From assembly GCA_964006375.1 (NCBI GenBank), contig OZ023265.1, positions 158,643,618 to 158,707,617 on the forward strand: DNA of 64,000 nucleotides, written 5' to 3'. This stretch comes from Tillus elongatus (taxonomy: Eukaryota > Arthropoda > Insecta > Coleoptera > Cleridae). Below, piece by piece: positions 59,799 through 64,000 of this stretch. Each line of letters begins with the position of its first letter. The first letter of the stretch is position 1. The notes under the pieces are model-generated. The model did not search any database and was not told the DNA's origin. It was given only the letters and a program-made list of their open reading frames with translations. The position numbers were made by a program, and so were the translations under genes.

Positions 59799-60185
59799 AT
59801 GGAGAGGCACTGGGGGTCGGTTGGTGGCTGCAGGCAGGCAAGGGACTTCGTGGAGGGGCCGGACAGAGATAAAGCTGTCTGGCTGCTCGGAAGGAGTCTA
59901 CCTACGCGTCGGCGCATCCTTAGGGTGCTGACAAGCCACTGCGTCCTTAGAAGACACATCACACTGATAGGCGTAGAGAGGGATCCCATTTGCCAGGAAT
60001 GCGGCGAGGATGAAGAAACGTTCTACCACTACCTGTGTGAATACGAGGCTTTTGGGAGTCTTCGAGCAGAATTGTTTAAATCCAGGGCTCTGCAGAGGAT
60101 TCAGGTAAGTATCGTTCAATTGATGACCGTCACGGCCTTCATCTCGAGGTCGAGGTGGTTTGGCGACGGAACCGAGGAAAAGTAG
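59799..60185 (+). pseudogene. LINE C-terminal Cys/His region
   Basis: A 128-codon frame carries LPTRRRILRVLTSHCVLRR, then CQECGEDEETFYHYLCE, the Cys-Cys-His-Cys motif found at the C-terminus of R1/LOA/Jockey-type LINE polyproteins after RNase H, and a natural-looking stop. Upstream RT is absent, so it is a 5'-truncated fragment from a family different from 54412-55770. Confidence 0.75.
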
Positions 60186-60277
60186 AGCATGGTTGCTGGG
60201 GTTGGCGAAAAGGGCCCATTGTGGCCTACTTGTTTGGCGTTGGCCTCCCCACCACTGCTACACCTGTGCCTGCTTAG

Positions 60278-60675
60278 TGGAGAAACTAGTCAATAAACAT
60301 AAAACAAACAAAATGTTAGCGGAATTTACGACAATCAGAAAAGATAAACCAGACAAATCCGTTGTCTGTTTACCATTTAAACCGCGAATTACGAGAGGAT
60401 TTGATAAAAAATTTAAGAAAGCCAATTTGCAGCTAACATTTTCTACAAAAAATACATTACAAGATTTGATAGATAATCTAAAGGATAAAAGTAAAACCAC
60501 AGAAGTGTCGCGAATCAACAAAATAGGTTGTAAGCATTGTGAACTTAAATATGCTGGGCAAACAAAAATGAATATTGAAACTAGATTTAAAGAAAATTTT
60601 GCGCAACTGAGATATGGTAATATTGACAAATCATGTATTCATATTTGGGATAATAATCATCTTGTAGATAAATAA
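60278..60675 (+). pseudogene. Penelope-like element, GIY-YIG endonuclease fragment
   Basis: Open frame reading NKMLAEFTTIRKDKP, LPFKPRITRGFDKKFKK, FSTKNTLQDLIDNLKDK, GCKHCELKYAGQTKMNIETR and SCIHIWDNNHLVD. The GCKHC finger, the (I/K)YAGQT half of GIY-YIG, the catalytic-type ETR Arg and the terminal NNH are visible. The RT part is missing, so the copy is 5'-truncated; the endonuclease frame is intact over ~130 codons. Close relative of 56900-57328. Confidence 0.8.
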
Positions 60676-60769
60676 AATCTCAGATTGATCAAAAATGTCA
60701 GGCAGTCGCGTCAGCTAGATGCTTACGGAAGAGTATATATCGTTATAAATTAAAACAAAAGTATTTCGA

Positions 60770-62539
60770 TGAATAGAGTGGGTCAGGTTCTATGTAGTCC
60801 ACTGTTCGAACGGTTATCATAATAACCAGCGCGTCCTTCTTAGAAGTAATATTTGATAACGTGGAACAGTATAACAAAGGCAGGTATGCAGTTTTAATTG
60901 CAGGGATTTAAGACTCAACAGTGGGGGTCCGTCTGTATACCATCCTAGATGACGCTGTTCGCAACTGCTTGGCTAACATATAAATACTAGTTCGAGTTTT
61001 TATTCACTTAGTTCCCTCCAAAATCCAGAGACCCAAACAAATTTTCAAACACTAAGAAATACTACTTGGCCGATTAACAACAACTTACCAACAGAAATCT
61101 ATTTTATCGGCTCAGGATAACGGGATAAAACGAGAGCTCTCCTTGTCCATCATGAAGTCAAGACAGGTGATTCAATTAGTTCCATCCAACCAAGATAACG
61201 GGATAAGAGGAGACCTCGCCAGGTCCATCCCAAAATCAAGGCCAGTGACCAGTATTCACTTAGTTTATTCATCCCGCTGATGACTCTAACCTTGTTGACG
61301 AAACTATCGTCTGGTCTAAAAACTGTATTGTGATTAATTGGGTTCCCCAAATTGTACTTATCAGTGCTCATCACAGGTGCCAATCTTCACTCATTTAATT
61401 CCTAATAATTACAATTTCTTATTGTCCAACCCCACTAAAATTTGATAACGCTGTGTGCAGAATCACTCGTATTTTTCGTAGTTTTCCATTTTAAAAAATA
61501 GGTTTTACTAAGGCGACAATTCACGGTCACACAAATATGTCAAGAACACAGCCCAACAACCTTTATTCCAAACTTTTTTAGATTCTTTTAATATATTTTA
61601 AGTTATTCATATTATTCCAAATATATGCTTGAGCCTATATAAGCAGAAAGCGGAGGTGGGAATTTATATCATCTAGAGCAACGGCTTCAAATTTGCCACA
61701 TGATTTCAGATTATACAAAGAAAATGCATTTATTTATTCCAGGGACAAGTTTCCATCACTGTATAAATTCGAGTGGTTGATATGCGTAATGTGTAATTAT
61801 TAAAAGTGAGAAATTCATTTTTCCTTTTCTTCGGAGCACGGCAACATGAATATTACATTAAAAATATGTTTAGAATGCTACAGAACATTGAAGTTATACA
61901 TGTAAAGTTAACTAAAAGAGGCTTTGGGTCTTCTAGGATGATATCCTAAATTTTACTGTAGACGCAAGCAATAATGGTGGAAATTTAAATTTTAGGCATT
62001 TTTCTTGTTCGGTAAAAATGTTTTTTATTAGTTAGTTCAAGAAATTAAGTACATTGGGGATGCATCTGATATACAGGGATAGTAAAAAATATGGAAAGGC
62101 ACTTCTATTTTATAAGATATTTGTTATTAAAAAACAAAATGTTTTAGCCAACGGTCCTCTAAATATTTCTAGCTACAGGCTGGCGATGATAAATTTTTGC
62201 TAGCGTAAACAACTTCGTTTCTATGGCAACTATTTTTTTAATGGCATGATATGAACTATTTGGAATTTTCGCGCAGAAAGTATCTTCATTGATAATGCAC
62301 TATAACATTTTATTCGGATTTTATAAAAGAAATTTACAAAAAATTACCTTCAACTTTAAAAAAACTGACAAAACGAAAATAAAACAAAAAGAACAATAAT
62401 AACTAATAACTAATTGAATGTTCAAAATGTTGTACATTATTATCAATACACGATAACTTGTGACCAAGAGACTATGTCTAAGGCCAGAGGCGTGCACTCG
62501 CAAGGTGCGCGCCACACAAACACATATTATCAAAACACA
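60770..62539. other. Intron 4 sequence without recognised gene; two-copy 79-bp repeat
   Basis: GATAACGGGATAA followed by GTCCAT, AAGTCAAG(A/G)C and TTCA(A/C)TTAGTT is repeated at 61115 and 61194 (61112-61275), with a weaker echo before it. Nothing else recognised. Confidence 0.45.
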
Positions 62540-63070
62540 GCTCGCGTTTCAAAAGAATTTAAAAAAATTATTAATCTGGAATGCACAACCCGTCTTGTTT
62601 CGCCAGTAATTTCCAGGACTTGCAAATTTAATGCCCTGTCGTTGAAGACAACAGTTTTTAAGTGACCCCAAAGAAAAAACACATGGCGTCAAATCGGAAG
62701 ATCGAGCAGGCCATTCAAGAGCATCACCGTGCCCAGTCCATTTTTCTGGGAAAGCTTCATCCAAATACACGCGTTTCCCAAAATTACTGGAAGCTTTATC
62801 TTGCTGGAACTAAACTTCATTAATCGGGGGTATAATTTCTTCTGTAAAAAAATTACACATTTTTCATATGTAAGATTTCCCTCAATAAAGAACGGCCCAA
62901 TAATACTGCTGTCTAATATACCTTGCGGTCGCTGGGTTCGAGCTTCCAGGATCCAGTGTGTATTTGCTGAGGCCAATTTTGTTTATTAACATATCCATTC
63001 GGTGTAAAAGTACCTTAATCTTAGAAAAGAATATTTCTACCAAAATCCAGCATCTCATTAAATGTATCAT
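62540..63070 (-). pseudogene. Tc1/mariner-like transposase, C-terminal half, broken
   Basis: Minus-strand pieces: GIIGPFFIEGNLTYEK-like (SSIIGPFFIEGNLTYEK) and FLQKKLYPRL; a shift to FQQDKAS (second catalytic Asp) with NFGKRVYLDEAFPEKWTG; then ALEWPARSSDLTPCVF (third Asp) and SLGSLKN in place of LWGHLK. Several frameshifts. It is more diverged than the copies at 1.5-2.5 and 6.7-8.1 kb. Its ends were not identified. Confidence 0.75.
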
Positions 63071-63885
63071 AATAGTCCAAAATTTTACACGTCTCCCAAA
63101 TCGTCATCTAAAAGTTCCTGAATCAGCTGTACGGGTAAAAATTTACAACAGGTTTTTGTGAAACATTGTGTAACGTAGCAACTAAATTTGTAGACAAATA
63201 AGAATTCTCATGGAAAGACGACAATACAGATGATGCCTTATTACCAGCTACCACCGCTCTTGGTCTTTCTATTTTTGTTTATCTTTTCTTTAAATTTTTG
63301 CAGTAATCTGGATATACATTTATTAATTTGTGGCCGATTAGAAGACACTTCATGGAAAAGCATGTACACTTCTTTACTTAACTTTTCTATCACCGTAGGC
63401 CACCGTCATTTATATTTTAAGCCTTAGCGTTTCGCTCAATTCTGCCATAATAATTATTATTTTTAAATTGAAAGTTCTCAGTTTTCTGTTGTGAAACTCT
63501 CTAAAGTATTACAAACTGCAGCTAATTGACAACAAACAATGCTTTCAATTGACAGCTATAAATAATATCATATTTCTACAATGGATAACTTGATAAGAAA
63601 TTGATTAACGAATTGCAATCGAAATAAGTGATTTTTAAGGAACTTAATATCTTATCAATTTTTTTTCTTATGGAACCCGGTTAAATTAAAGTGCAGTATC
63701 AAGATAGCTTTTTTCCGGAAATGCAAAAAAAATCATATCTTAAAAAAGATTTGGTCTGTTAAGCTTTGCTTAAATATAGATATTCAATTTTCCCACTCTC
63801 AGGCTGAGACTTCGTAAATCACTTTCTTTTTACCCAAATCACACTGTATTAACGAGACTTATTTTTATTGTATTCACTATTTTAG
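63071..63885. other. Intron 4 sequence upstream of exon 5, no gene recognised
   Basis: A minus-strand open stretch at 63230-63420 (RWPTVIEKLSKEVYMLFHE) is protein-like but unassigned. The last ~300 bases are A+T-rich with a T-rich tract before the exon 5 acceptor. Confidence 0.35.
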
Positions 63886-64000
63886 AGGTAGTAAGGGCAA
63901 TGCACTATGTGATATCACAAGGATGGGCCATGTATTGGGGCACAGCCCGATGGTCCCCTGTGGAAGTGATGGAGGCCTACACCAACTGTAGACAGTTCAA
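63886..64000 (+). CDS. Hk: Hyperkinetic exon 5, continues beyond the window
   Basis: TATTTTAG acceptor before 63886. With the split Glu codon it reads [32 protein letters not shown] and [14 protein letters not shown](A/S)RW and [10 protein letters not shown] are strongly conserved insect Hyperkinetic segments and exclude other aldo-keto reductases. The C-terminal third of the barrel lies outside the window. Confidence 0.96.

Overview
The window is A+T-rich animal nuclear DNA. It carries five spliced exons of one conserved host gene inside a dense field of transposable elements. Four things point to an insect: the host gene is the insect-type voltage-gated potassium channel beta subunit Hyperkinetic (Hk); the main retroelement is an errantivirus with an F-like envelope gene; the LINE, Penelope and Tc1/mariner remnants are of arthropod type; and long (TA)n tracts are abundant. 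I cannot name the order or species from sequence alone.

Host gene. Hk runs on the + strand from about 25.7 kb past the right edge. Exons lie at 25742-25952, 44837-44947, 50815-50911, 55994-56121 and 63886-64000 (continuing). All have GT/AG borders and the reading phase is kept across every junction, giving about 220 residues of the aldo-keto-reductase fold. The introns are 18.9, 5.9, 5.1 and 7.8 kb and are filled by repeats.

Left of Hk (1-25.7 kb): mariner remnants, a long inverted-repeat (foldback) structure at 3.5-5.7 kb tied to a tRNA-derived SINE, several copies of a repeat family that always carries a (TA)n tract, two LINE pseudogenes, and a decayed pogo/Tigger-like DDE_1 transposase with a cluster of 13-bp subterminal motifs.

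Intron 1 (25.95-44.84 kb): a very young errantivirus at 26714-34736, antisense to Hk, with gag, pol and env all open, 342-bp LTRs identical by eye and a CGCG target duplication. It sits inside an older (TA)n-type repeat. Then come a LINE copy, a palindromic TIR element and a satellite array of about 182 bp per unit spanning 2.4 kb.

Introns 2-4: a 1.2-kb element with ~290-bp inverted repeats, a G+C-rich island of unknown origin, tRNA-like SINE heads, a 5'-truncated LINE with an open 606-codon frame, a LINE pseudogene with a deletion in its RNase H, and a three-level nest in which a Penelope-like element was hit by a mariner element that was itself hit by a SINE tail. All boundaries, identities and family names come from reading the sequence; nothing was computed or searched.
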